Assembly: GCA_016745075.1 (NCBI GenBank)
Contig: JADGDD010000005.1
Coordinates: 62,001 to 126,000 of the forward strand
From: Planctomycetota bacterium
GTDB taxonomy: Bacteria > Planctomycetota > UBA11346
DNA length: 64,000 bases
Direction of reading: 5' to 3'
The position numbers were made by a program, and so were the translations under genes. Within the stretch, counting starts at the first letter, position 1. Every line of letters starts with the position of its first letter. Under the pieces are notes generated by a model, which worked only from the letters and a program-made list of their open reading frames with translations, did no database searches and was not told where the DNA came from. Shown piece after piece: positions 28,075 through 36,378 of this stretch.

Positions 28075-28080
28075 TATAAT
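28075..28080 (+). promoter_or_regulatory. Candidate -10 element (TATAAT), implying a very short leader
   Basis: A perfect TATAAT lies only 10 nt before the kinase ATG at 28091, and there is no Shine-Dalgarno in between. If used, the mRNA would be essentially leaderless. No good -35 is visible. Confidence 0.35.
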
Positions 28081-28090
28081 AAAAATAGCA

Positions 28091-30211
28091 ATGGAAGACC
28101 ACTATATAGTTAGGCTCGCGTTACGCCGTGGAATGATTACTAAAGACCAGCTTGAAGAGGCTCGTCAGGAGAAGTCGTCGTTATCAGATCGTGGTATTGA
28201 CCGGAGCCTCTTATTCATTCTAGAGGACCTTAACTACCTAAGTCACTTAGACTTAGGCCGACTGAGAGCATCTACTTCCTCAGATCGAGTGCGAGCGATG
28301 GAAGTGGCGGGTTATCTTTTTGAAGGGCGAATTGGTTCTGGTGGTATGGGCGATGTTTACCGTGGTCGTACCGCAGAAGGACGCACTGCTGCCATTAAAC
28401 TGATGCCGCTTGCGCACAGTAGTGACCCAGAATACGCGAAGCGCTTCCGACGAGAAATGCGTTTACTTGAGAAAATTCAGCACCCACATATTACCCAGTT
28501 TTATGAATGCGGTAGCATGGATGAACGCCTGTACCTGATTATGGAAGAGGTCGAAGGTGAATCATTGAAAGCACGGCTCAGTGAAAAGGGGCCAATGACC
28601 CCAGCTGAAGTTGTTTTACTTATGCAGCAAATTGCCAGTGCTTTAGCCTACGCTTGGAACACGCATCGAATTGTGCATAGAGATGTTAAACCCTCCAATA
28701 TTATTATAGGGCCACCTCGTCGTGGAGTGAACGAACCCTTTTGTGTAAAGCTCTGTGATTTCGGTTTAGCCAAACGCGTTACGCCTAACGATGAACCAGA
28801 AACGGCTTTACTGACTAAAAGTGGGATGGCGGTAGGAACACCGCATTACATGAGCCCAGAGTTGGCAACAGGGTCTCAGATTATTGAGCCACTTGTTGAT
28901 ATTTACAGCCTTGGTGCAACCGCATACCACGGATTAACTGGAAAAACATTATATACAGGTGCAACTTCAGAAGTGATCATGCGCAAGCATGTCAGTGACA
29001 TTGTTAATCTGCGAACCATAGGTATTGAGCACGCACCAGAAAAATTACGACAATTACTAGTGGATATGTTAGCAAAAGATCGGGCCGAACGAATTTGTCA
29101 GTGGGAAGTCGTGATCGATCGTTTAGATGAATTACCCAGTTTACGAGACCGTCATCTCGCCACAGAGCCAAGTATTGCTGATGAAAGCAGCGGCGGCATG
29201 AAAAAACTGTTGGTGTCGATTGCTGCATGTATCATTATTCTCACGAGTATTGCCGTATTTATGCTCTTTCAATCGGGTGGTGGTACCCGGATTATTGTGA
29301 CACAGCCAGCAACTTTTCAGATGCATTTACAACAGGCAGAGGCTGTTTTGCACGATGGCGGTGATATTGAAATACAATTGGAATCGGGGGTCTATGCTGG
29401 GCCGTGGTATTTTACCCGTCGGCATAGCGGTTTGAATATTCGAGCAACATCTTCAGATGTTGTTGTAGCAACTGGGCCAGAAGAAAGTAGTCCGGTTATT
29501 TATATTGATAAAGACGTGAAGGATTTTCACCTCCGTTCTGTACGCATAAATGGATTGAGTGAACATGGTCTACATATCGGTAAAGATTCCGAAGTATTCC
29601 TAACCGGAGTGACAATTGAACGGGCGCGCTCTTGGGCGATGCGTGTTGTTGGGGCACATGTAACTGCTAAAGGTCTGCGCATTCATAATTGTGATGGTGG
29701 TATTTACGCGACACATGAAGCACGAGTAGATGTGTCTGATTCTGTTATTCATACCGCGGCGGAATCATTTCATAATAAACAGAGTCAGGTCTCTATTGAG
29801 CGTGTGCGCTTATACAGTAACAACACAGCAAAAAATGGGGAAGAGGTACCTATTCTTTCACAAGAGGCCGGAGCATTGATGCTTAATACGGTTTGGCTAT
29901 CGGCTAAAGATGGACGCATCGGTATTGTAGCGAACGAGGTTGATTGTGATTGGCAGCGTATTTTAGTTGAGGGTGTACACACAGGTATACGTCTGCAAAA
30001 AAGCTCTCTGAAGCGTCTGGTAGAATCAACAATTCTCGCTAAAAAGGTTGGTTTAAATTGGACTGGTACCTGGGATGGCAAATGGTTTTGGTCTGCTCAG
30101 CGGATAGATGCGCCAACAGCTTTACTCGGTTCTGATATTACAGGTTTAAGTACCAATGGTACTGGTATGAACGAATCCTACTTATCGAGTATCCCCTTAC
30201 TCACGAAATAG
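28091..30211 (+). CDS. Transmembrane Ser/Thr protein kinase with extracytoplasmic beta-helix domain
   Basis: 706 residues. Residues 1-60 resemble the small helical N-terminal domain of GspE/MshE ATPases (RRGMITKDQLEEARQEK). A Hanks-type kinase follows with GSGGMGDVY (82-90), Lys103, HRDVKPSNI (196-204), DFG (223-225) and GTPHYMSPE. A membrane helix at about 373-394 (LLVSIAACIIILTSIAVFML) leads to about 310 extracytoplasmic residues with repeated short beta-turn strands (LNIRATSSDVVV, FHLRSVRINGLS, VFLTGVTIERA, VTAKGLRIHNC) typical of a right-handed parallel beta-helix. All catalytic residues are present. It is followed 52 nt later by an NtrC-type regulator. Confidence 0.95.
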   Translation: MEDHYIVRLALRRGMITKDQLEEARQEKSSLSDRGIDRSLLFILEDLNYLSHLDLGRLRASTSSDRVRAMEVAGYLFEGRIGSGGMGDVYRGRTAEGRTAAIKLMPLAHSSDPEYAKRFRREMRLLEKIQHPHITQFYECGSMDERLYLIMEEVEGESLKARLSEKGPMTPAEVVLLMQQIASALAYAWNTHRIVHRDVKPSNIIIGPPRRGVNEPFCVKLCDFGLAKRVTPNDEPETALLTKSGMAVGTPHYMSPELATGSQIIEPLVDIYSLGATAYHGLTGKTLYTGATSEVIMRKHVSDIVNLRTIGIEHAPEKLRQLLVDMLAKDRAERICQWEVVIDRLDELPSLRDRHLATEPSIADESSGGMKKLLVSIAACIIILTSIAVFMLFQSGGGTRIIVTQPATFQMHLQQAEAVLHDGGDIEIQLESGVYAGPWYFTRRHSGLNIRATSSDVVVATGPEESSPVIYIDKDVKDFHLRSVRINGLSEHGLHIGKDSEVFLTGVTIERARSWAMRVVGAHVTAKGLRIHNCDGGIYATHEARVDVSDSVIHTAAESFHNKQSQVSIERVRLYSNNTAKNGEEVPILSQEAGALMLNTVWLSAKDGRIGIVANEVDCDWQRILVEGVHTGIRLQKSSLKRLVESTILAKKVGLNWTGTWDGKWFWSAQRIDAPTALLGSDITGLSTNGTGMNESYLSSIPLLTK

Positions 30212-30263
30212 GCGCTAGCATTTTTCTCCATTGTCTTATAAAAGGAACAACAAAAGGAGCGTC

Positions 30264-31763
30264 ATGTCTGATACGATACTTGTTGTGGATGATGAGCATG
30301 CCATTCGCCACGCAATTAAACGGGCCTTTGGTTCCTCCGGTGAAAATGGCTGTACAGTATTAGAAGCAGAAAGCGGCGCAGAGGCAATCACCCAAACACA
30401 AGACGGTTTCCCAGATGTGGTGCTTCTTGATCAGTGTTTGCCAGACGTGGAAGGTTTAGACCTTGTTAAGCAACTCAAAAGTATAGACCCAGAATTACCC
30501 ATTATTTTAATGACTGGTCACGGCAGTGTTGACCTTGCGGTAGAAGCGCTGAAAGAAGGCGTTGATGATTTTATTGAAAAACCATTTCGTTTAGAACATT
30601 TGCGAGCCAATGTAGATTTATTATTAGATCGGCAACGCCTTGGGCGGCAAGTGGCGCGTTTATCTGGTAACCGTAAAGCCCGCACCTCCATGATTGCAAA
30701 AAGCGCAGGTATGAAAAAAGTCCTGGGCCTTATCAAGCGTGTTGCGGCAGTACCATCAACCACGGTTTTAATACAAGGTGAAAGCGGCGTTGGTAAAGAA
30801 CTTGTAGCTAAATCTATTCACGAACGCTCTAGTAGAAGTGATAATAATTTTATCGCAATTAATTGTGCTGCATTATCCGATAACTTATTAGAGGCTGAAT
30901 TATTCGGTTATGAAAAAGGGGCCTTTACTGGCGCAGATAGCAAAGGCAAAGAGGGTCTTTTTGAAGCGGCAAACGGCGGTACTATTTTTCTCGACGAAGT
31001 GGGTGAAATGCCACTCGCTTTACAGACAAAACTATTACGGGTTTTACAAGAACGTTGTATTCGTCGTGTTGGTGGCTTGCTTGATAAACAAGTAGACGTG
31101 CGTGTCGTTGCGGCAACCAACAGAGACTTGCGGGCAGAAGTTGCGGCGGGGTGTTTTCGCCAAGATTTGTATTTCCGTTTACGTGTTGTGCCGATTGCAG
31201 TGCCGCCATTGCGTGATCGGCCAAATGATATATTACCGCTCGCCAAACATTTATTAAAAAACTTGTCCCCAGAAATGGGTCGCCCAGAATTGCAATTCTC
31301 AGAAACAGCGGTGAAAGCGATGTTTGCCTATGAATGGCCAGGTAATGTCCGAGAACTTGCGAACGCGGTAGAACGTTCGGTTATTTCTGCCGTTTCAGAT
31401 GAAATCCAAGTTGAAGACTTGGTGCTGGATGAGGTGTTATTTGAGAAAGTGGTAGCGGCAGCCCCCGTTCCAGTAGATTTTGCTGGTATGCAAGCACCTG
31501 CGCCTGTTGTCCCAGATCCTGCTCCGAGTATACCGCTTGGTGCTTTAGTCTTTCCTACCGGTCAACGAAATCTCGCAGAAATTGAACGGATAACAGTCAG
31601 CGCTGCGCTAGAAGAATCTGGTGGTAGTAAAACAAAAGCCGCGGCGATGCTTGGCATTAACCGAACAACACTCTATAATAAAATTCGAGAAATAGACTCT
31701 TTGCAAGCTCAACAAACTCAAAAAGCCGAGCAAGACAAGCAGGAAGAAAGTACAGCAGAATGA
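30264..31763 (+). CDS. NtrC-family sigma-54-dependent response regulator
   Basis: 499 residues from the ATG at 30264, which follows AAAGGAGC by 4-5 nt; an upstream in-frame start at 30231 lacks a site. Receiver: DDE at 9-11 and phospho-acceptor Asp56, with KPF at the switch Lys. AAA+ domain: Walker A GESGVGKE (172-179), GAFTGA (219-224) for sigma-54 contact, Walker B GGTIFLDEVGEM and the R-finger region. A Pro/Ala-rich linker leads to a Fis-type helix-turn-helix (KTKAAAMLGINRTTLYNKI). An RpoN regulon must exist, but no rpoN is present here. It overlaps the next kinase gene by ATGA. Confidence 0.96.
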   Translation: MSDTILVVDDEHAIRHAIKRAFGSSGENGCTVLEAESGAEAITQTQDGFPDVVLLDQCLPDVEGLDLVKQLKSIDPELPIILMTGHGSVDLAVEALKEGVDDFIEKPFRLEHLRANVDLLLDRQRLGRQVARLSGNRKARTSMIAKSAGMKKVLGLIKRVAAVPSTTVLIQGESGVGKELVAKSIHERSSRSDNNFIAINCAALSDNLLEAELFGYEKGAFTGADSKGKEGLFEAANGGTIFLDEVGEMPLALQTKLLRVLQERCIRRVGGLLDKQVDVRVVAATNRDLRAEVAAGCFRQDLYFRLRVVPIAVPPLRDRPNDILPLAKHLLKNLSPEMGRPELQFSETAVKAMFAYEWPGNVRELANAVERSVISAVSDEIQVEDLVLDEVLFEKVVAAAPVPVDFAGMQAPAPVVPDPAPSIPLGALVFPTGQRNLAEIERITVSAALEESGGSKTKAAAMLGINRTTLYNKIREIDSLQAQQTQKAEQDKQEESTAE

Positions 31764-32467
31764 GTGACGGTGATCCAAAATCATTAAATCCGCAAATCTT
31801 ACTTGAAGAGATTGAACGCCTCAAGCCGATGGCGGAATTGGGTCGTTTGGCAACAACCATTGCTCATGAAGTACGTAATCCTTTAACGGGTATTAGTGCC
31901 AATGCCGAATTATTACGAGATGTTTTGACTGACCCGATGGATATTGAATCTGTTGATATTATTTTGAACGAAGTTGATCGCCTCGCCCATTTAGTTTCTG
32001 ACCTTATGGATTATAGCAAAGAACGCATTGCTAATGCAGAACCGCTCGACTTACATCAGCTCGCCTCATCTGTGACTGAACTGGTTCGTGCAGATGCAGA
32101 AGCTTGTGGTGTTGAACTGCTCTGTAGCAGTGTGGGTGATTCTGGTTGTGAAGCGATTGGAGATAATGAACTGAGCAGACAAGCGCTCCTGAATATTGTA
32201 AGAAATGCGATACAAGCTGCACAAACCACTGTTACTGTACAAGTTGCTCCTAACAGTGTTCATGTCATCGACGATGGCAGCGGTGTACCGCTAGAATTAC
32301 GAGAAACTTTATTTGAAGCATTCGTTACTGGTCGCACCCGTGGTCTTGGCTTGGGAGCAGCGGTGGCAAAACGCTGCATGTCTCGTCAGCTTGGCAAAGT
32401 TACGTTGGCAGCAGCATCCGAAAAAGGTAGTGACTTTGCTTTTATGTGGAGAACAGACGGAGTGTAA
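31760..32467 (+). CDS. Soluble NtrB-like histidine kinase lacking a sensor domain
   Basis: 235 residues. Only 30 residues precede the HisKA box IAHEVRNPLTGISANAELL (His36). HATPase motifs follow: NELSRQALLNIVRNAIQAA (N box), VIDDGSGVP (G1) and RTRGLGLGAAVAKRC (G2). There is no membrane helix and no PAS domain, so input must come from a partner protein. Its ATG overlaps the stop of the NtrC-like gene, so the two are almost certainly partners, and the upstream Ser/Thr kinase may feed into the same circuit. The last claim is inference. Confidence 0.93.
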   Translation: MSDGDPKSLNPQILLEEIERLKPMAELGRLATTIAHEVRNPLTGISANAELLRDVLTDPMDIESVDIILNEVDRLAHLVSDLMDYSKERIANAEPLDLHQLASSVTELVRADAEACGVELLCSSVGDSGCEAIGDNELSRQALLNIVRNAIQAAQTTVTVQVAPNSVHVIDDGSGVPLELRETLFEAFVTGRTRGLGLGAAVAKRCMSRQLGKVTLAAASEKGSDFAFMWRTDGV

Positions 32468-32511
32468 TTGTATTCTTCGTGCTGAAATACATTGAGAAAA
32501 AGAGAATATTT

Positions 32512-33111
32512 ATGAACCAAATATCTTTACCATCATTAGAAATTGTAGCAGAATCCTGCGCCGTTTTGTGTGGCATCAATAAAGACGGTGTTTTTGAACA
32601 CTTAGGAACAGCCTGGTCCCTTGCTGAAGGTGAGTGGGTGACGGTCTGGGAAGGTCAAGCAGCGCCACCAGCAACAGGCATTTGTTTGCTCCATGTTTTT
32701 GACGGGACTATTTCTCAAATAGAGCAATGGGAGAGCGATGGCGTTGTTGCTGGTTTTCGTAGCACTCCAGCAAAAAGCACTCTTTCAGTCATGTCTGTTG
32801 ATGACGGTAGCATTAGCAAACGAGAAGCCCTGCTCTCTGTTGGTTACCCCTGTGTTATAGACCATCCAAGCTTCGGTCTTGCCCGTAAATCATTAAATGC
32901 TGAACGTTATGTTCCTTACTGCTGCCCGTGGCGTCTCCAAGGTCATCTCGCTTTGTTCACTGCCGAAGAAGGCTATCTGACTGGCCGCTACTATGCCGGT
33001 ATGAACGGGAGCCCGGTCCTCAACGAAGCAGGCCAAGTTGTTGGCATTATTACCGGCGGTGAACCCGCTCCCGATCACCCGCCGCTTACACGTTTCCGCC
33101 GACTGGTGTGA
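32512..33111 (+). CDS. Trypsin-fold protein with substituted catalytic serine
   Basis: 199 residues from the ATG at 32512 (weak AGAGAATA before it). The C-terminal GMNGSPVLNEAGQVVGIITGG is the chymotrypsin/HtrA-type serine loop (G-x-S-G-S-P-V...G.VVGI), but the nucleophile position is Asn rather than Ser. In the N-terminal half, LGTAWSLAEGEWVTVWEG corresponds to G-T-G-W...V-T..H, with Trp/Glu where the catalytic His is expected. There is no signal peptide. It follows the kinase by 44 nt and may be a binding module in the same signalling unit. An alternative is an unrelated beta-barrel with a chance match. Confidence 0.65.
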   Translation: MNQISLPSLEIVAESCAVLCGINKDGVFEHLGTAWSLAEGEWVTVWEGQAAPPATGICLLHVFDGTISQIEQWESDGVVAGFRSTPAKSTLSVMSVDDGSISKREALLSVGYPCVIDHPSFGLARKSLNAERYVPYCCPWRLQGHLALFTAEEGYLTGRYYAGMNGSPVLNEAGQVVGIITGGEPAPDHPPLTRFRRLV

Positions 33112-33261
33112 AGAATGTATCTGTGAAATATGGTATTGTAATTGAGTGATTTTTATTGAATATCACTTCTATATTTAACTGTGTAATGGTAAAAGTAGCG
33201 ATTAAGCCCATTACATGAGAGTATGTTGTTGGGATGTGCGAGGTCGTTAATTTAGGTAAAG

Positions 33262-33975
33262 CTAGTTGTTATTTTGATCTTCGTTTCTCACTTGTGATAA
33301 TGCAGATGCAATTAACCCTGTCGGAACAGCTACGATGCCTAAACCTGCCATTAAAACAAAGAATGTAAAGATACGCCCTCCTATAGTAATTGGGTACATG
33401 TCGCCATATCCGACAGTTGTCAGTGTGGTAATTGCCCACCAGAGGCTATGAAAGACTGACTTGAAGTGCTGTGGTTGAGCAGAGTGTTCAAAATAATAAA
33501 TACCAACGGCGGAAAGATAAAGAATTAAAGAAGCAACGAAACTAAATAGGACTAATTCTTCTTTTGCTATTATTAAAGCTCTATGAAAGCGGCTAATTGC
33601 ACTGTTGTACTTGAACAGTTTTAGTATCCGAATAAGTCTAAATAACCGAAATGCTCTGATTGCACGTAGGTCAAATCCGGTGGATATATAGAAAGGTAAG
33701 ACTGCTAAGAGGTCAATTATTCCAAAAAAGCTGAAGATAAATTTTATTTTTTTGTGGGCTACGATTACACGACATAGATATTCGATGGTGAAAAAATATA
33801 TAGTGAAGGCTTCGAAATAACGCAATCCTTCTTTTGTTTGCAAAGATAAGTCAGGAAGTGTACCAATCGAAAATGAAATAAGAGATAGGATTATTAGCAA
33901 CTGAATAACATAGGCAAAGGATTTACCTGTCTTGCTAGAGGTATCATTTAATAATCGATCGATTGTTTTTAACAT
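33262..33975 (-). CDS. Voltage-gated potassium channel (six-transmembrane, Kv type)
   Basis: A 237-residue ion-transport protein. The S4 voltage sensor at about 102-119 has basic residues every third position (R104, R107, R110, R113, R116, K119). The selectivity filter is TVGYGD (187-192), preceded by the pore helix SLWWAITTLT and followed by S6 (FTFFVLMAGLGIVAVPTGLI). The length fits the minimal KvAP-like architecture without a C-terminal RCK domain. It is monocistronic and in the inner membrane. The region is relatively AT-rich compared with its neighbours. Confidence 0.95.
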   Translation of the reverse strand: MLKTIDRLLNDTSSKTGKSFAYVIQLLIILSLISFSIGTLPDLSLQTKEGLRYFEAFTIYFFTIEYLCRVIVAHKKIKFIFSFFGIIDLLAVLPFYISTGFDLRAIRAFRLFRLIRILKLFKYNSAISRFHRALIIAKEELVLFSFVASLILYLSAVGIYYFEHSAQPQHFKSVFHSLWWAITTLTTVGYGDMYPITIGGRIFTFFVLMAGLGIVAVPTGLIASALSQVRNEDQNNN

Positions 33976-34041
33976 TTATTATTCAACATAAGGTAGGGTC
34001 TAACTGTAGTGCGAGCAAGAAGAGAGGCCATGCTAAGATGG

Positions 34042-34440
34042 TCATGTGCCGGTTTGAGCATCGAACTGCTCAACAATATCCTTGGGGATACGACAAGGCT
34101 TTCCGTTGGCATCTACCGTGGCAACGGTAACGGTGGCTTCTGCAACCAGTTGGCCATCGTGTTTCATCTTAGTGTCAAAGCAGACGCGACAAACACCTTT
34201 GGGACTGACTATAGTGTGAAGATCTACAAGATCATCAAAACGGACTGAGCGCTTATAACGGATGTTTAATTCTGTGACAGGCATAAATGCGCCACGTTGT
34301 TCTAGCTCCTTGTAAGAGATGCCACAAGCTCGCATTGCTTCAATGCGAGCTTCTTCTAGCCATGGGATATAAGAAGCGTGATGAGCGACATCCATACGGT
34401 CTGTCTCTGCGTAACGAACTCGAATTTGGTGATGATGCAT
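34042..34440 (-). CDS. ybgC: YbgC-type acyl-CoA thioesterase (hot-dog fold)
   Basis: A 132-residue 4-hydroxybenzoyl-CoA thioesterase-like protein. The active-site segment is VRYAETDRMDVAHHASYIPWLEEARIEAM, with the conserved Asp, followed by a hot-dog strand pattern (NIRYKRSVRFDDLVDLHTIV). It hydrolyses short or medium acyl-CoA thioesters. It is usually next to tol-pal genes in Gram-negatives; here it stands alone downstream of the GAPDH gene and two terminator-like hairpins. Confidence 0.92.
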   Translation of the reverse strand: MHHHQIRVRYAETDRMDVAHHASYIPWLEEARIEAMRACGISYKELEQRGAFMPVTELNIRYKRSVRFDDLVDLHTIVSPKGVCRVCFDTKMKHDGQLVAEATVTVATVDANGKPCRIPKDIVEQFDAQTGT

Positions 34441-34462
34441 ATGTCTTTTGTATCGTTTCTAT

Positions 34463-34501
34463 AAAAAATAAAAGCCTGAGCAATACCATTACTCAGGCTT
34501 T
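34463..34501 (-). terminator. Rho-independent terminator, second of a duplicated pair
   Basis: On the minus strand AAAGCCTGAG (34501-34492) pairs with CTCAGGCTTT (34480-34471), followed by a T-rich tail (34470-34463). It precedes the thioesterase gene. The stem and the 25 nt leading into it copy the GAPDH terminator region. Confidence 0.75.
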
Positions 34502-34595
34502 GTGTGGCGGTTTTTAGAAAGCATTTCGACTATTAGTTTTTTCCCGTTGAAGTGCTTTGGTTTGCTGGCTACGGGGCACAGCGTCAACGTTTGCT

Positions 34596-34634
34596 AAAAA
34601 AAACAAAGCCTGAGCTTTGTGGGCTCAGGCTTTG
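34596..34634 (-). terminator. Rho-independent terminator of the GAPDH gene
   Basis: On the minus strand CAAAGCCTGAGC (34634-34623) pairs with GCTCAGGCTTTG (34615-34604), followed by eight T (34603-34596). It lies about 28 nt after the GAPDH stop codon. This is a textbook intrinsic terminator. Confidence 0.88.
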
Positions 34635-34661
34635 TGTGGTGGCTTTTAGAAAGCGTTTATC

Positions 34662-35711
34662 TTAGATGCCTTTTTCGATCATCAGTTTGATAAGATCGAC
34701 AACGCGGTTTGAATAGCCCCATTCGTTGTCATACCAGCTGACGAGTTTGAAGAATTTTTCGTTCAATTCGATTGAGCTGCCAGCGTCATAGATGCTAGAG
34801 AGTTTTTCGTGGATGAAGTCGCTAGAAACAACTTCGTCTTCGGTGTAACCAAGGATACCTTTGAGGCTACCTTCTGAAGCAGCTTTGATAGCAGCGTTGA
34901 TTTCAGCAAGGCTGGTAGCTTTTTCAGTTTTGAAGGTCAGGTCAACAACAGATACGGTTGGTGTTGGAACACGGAAAGCCATGCCAGACAATTTACCTTT
35001 TACTTCTGGAAGAACCAAAGCAACAGCTTTAGCAGCACCAGTTGTTGAAGGGATAATGTTCAAAGCAGCGGTACGGCCACCTTTCCAGTCTTTACGGCTT
35101 GGGCCGTCAACGGTTTTTTGTGTCGCGGTGTAGCTATGAACAGTTGTCATAAGACCTTCTGTTAAGCCGAAGCCAGCGTCGAGTACTGCTTTAACCAATG
35201 GAGCCAAGCAGTTGGTGGTGCAGCTTGCGTTGCTGACAATTTTGTCAGTTGCAGCGTTGTATTCGCCTTCGTTAACACCCATAACAACAGTGCGAACGTC
35301 ACCTTTAGCAGGTGCAGAGATAACAACGCGCTTAGCGCCGCCTTCAAGATGCTTAGCAGAGCCAACGTCTGAAGCGAAGATACCAGTTGATTCGATAACG
35401 ATATCAACGTTTTTGGCACCCCATGGAGCTTGTGAAGGATCACGAACAGCGAGAACAGGGATGTCGATGCCGTTAACAACGAGGATATCGTCGTCATCTA
35501 AGCCAGCGTCACTTTTCTTGCTAGTTACGTCGCCTTCAAAGCGGCCTTGAGTTGAATCGTATTTAACGAGGTAAGCAAGGTTGTCAGCAGGAACGAGGTC
35601 GTTGATTGCAACGACGTTGATTTCACTACCGAGCAGTTTTTGCTCACAGATTGCGCGGAATACCAGGCGACCGATACGGCCGAAACCATTGATGGCAACA
35701 TTTATAGCCAT
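34662..35711 (-). CDS. gap: Glyceraldehyde-3-phosphate dehydrogenase, type I
   Basis: A 349-residue GAPDH. The N-terminal Rossmann motif is [14 protein letters not shown], the catalytic cysteine is in [13 protein letters not shown], and [29 protein letters not shown] and [13 protein letters not shown] are family signatures. It interconverts glyceraldehyde 3-phosphate and 1,3-bisphosphoglycerate in glycolysis or gluconeogenesis. The coding strand uses a narrow codon set (AAC, GTT, GCT and CGT-rich), consistent with high expression. It is followed by a strong terminator. The pgk/tpi genes are not adjacent. Confidence 0.98.
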   Translation of the reverse strand: MAINVAINGFGRIGRLVFRAICEQKLLGSEINVVAINDLVPADNLAYLVKYDSTQGRFEGDVTSKKSDAGLDDDDILVVNGIDIPVLAVRDPSQAPWGAKNVDIVIESTGIFASDVGSAKHLEGGAKRVVISAPAKGDVRTVVMGVNEGEYNAATDKIVSNASCTTNCLAPLVKAVLDAGFGLTEGLMTTVHSYTATQKTVDGPSRKDWKGGRTAALNIIPSTTGAAKAVALVLPEVKGKLSGMAFRVPTPTVSVVDLTFKTEKATSLAEINAAIKAASEGSLKGILGYTEDEVVSSDFIHEKLSSIYDAGSSIELNEKFFKLVSWYDNEWGYSNRVVDLIKLMIEKGI

Positions 35712-35862
35712 GAAAGCCTCTTTTCTTGTCTGCTAATAAGCAAGACATGTAGACGAAAGATGCATGTTTTCCGAGCGCTCCTGCGCTGTGTCCTCAATTC
35801 CTTGTTGAAGGAAAACCTCGTTAATGAGGAAAAAGGCCATACATCAGGTTGAAAGGGTAAAG

Positions 35863-36024
35863 TTAGTTAAGCTTGATGTTACGGACTTTAGGAAGATTGG
35901 TGACATTTTTGCCTTCTTCCCATTTGCCGTCAGCTTTCAAGCGTTCTAGACGTTCGGCGCGGGTTAAAACATTGCGATGTTTGGTCATGCCGCTGCCGCC
36001 AGAAAAACTACTGTGAATGCTCAT
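35863..36024 (-). CDS. Small basic protein of the PVC superphylum (TIGR04137-like)
   Basis: Fifty-three residues beginning MSIHSSFSGGSGMTKHRNVL and continuing TRAERLERLKADGKWEEGKN with a C-terminal LPKVRNIKLN. From memory this matches the small, highly conserved basic protein shared by Planctomycetes, Verrucomicrobia, Chlamydiae and Lentisphaerae (S-x-H-S-S-L...RNVL-RxERI-x-x-L...LPKxR). It is thought to be ribosome-associated but is poorly characterised. AAGGAG lies 8 nt before the ATG at 36024; the longer open frame to 36228 has no site and no matching content. It probably has its own promoter and a structured leader. Confidence 0.85.
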   Translation of the reverse strand: MSIHSSFSGGSGMTKHRNVLTRAERLERLKADGKWEEGKNVTNLPKVRNIKLN

Positions 36025-36064
36025 GTGAGTGCTCCTTTTTATGTAAATCAGCCGCTCTTCTGTA

Positions 36065-36108
36065 CCCTTTTGGGTAAAGGGAGGAGAGGCGTTCTCGCCT
36101 GTGAGAAC
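36065..36108 (-). promoter_or_regulatory. Two hairpins in the region upstream of the small basic protein gene
   Basis: CCCTTT (36065-36070) pairs with AAAGGG (36076-36081), and GTTCTC (36091-36096) pairs with GAGAAC (36103-36108). Both would lie in a minus-strand leader 40-85 nt before the start codon. They could be a regulatory leader, but short stems like these can arise by chance. Confidence 0.3.
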
Positions 36109-36337
36109 AAGAGTAACCATACCCATGCTCTCAAGCGAGGCGCAAGAGTATCGCAGCCCTTCAAAGCGCAAGAGGGCAAATCTCTGAGGAAGCTGGTTTC
36201 TCAGTAGAAAGACATACCTAGAGTACATTTGCCATGCACTAAGCGCATTGATCAGGAAAAGTTAATGCGCAAGATGAGCGCTGTGCGCAGGTGTTTACTA
36301 GACCAGTGTCAAGAATATTGCTCTTAACTGTATACAG

Positions 36338-36372
36338 TAAAAAACAAACGCCTCTTGTAAAAGAGGCGTTTG
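36338..36372 (-). terminator. Rho-independent terminator of the sulfatase gene
   Basis: CAAACGCCTCTT (36345-36356) pairs perfectly with AAGAGGCGTTTG (36361-36372) around a 4-nt loop, with a T-rich tail on the minus strand. It begins within 10 nt of the sulfatase stop codon at 36379. Confidence 0.88.
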
Positions 36373-36378
36373 TAATCG

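Noticed and set aside
34503..34595. Short minus-strand frame ending in QQTKALQREKTNSRNAF between the two terminators
   Set aside because: It has no start with a ribosome site, starts inside a terminator tail and matches nothing I know; it may be the relic of a deleted gene.
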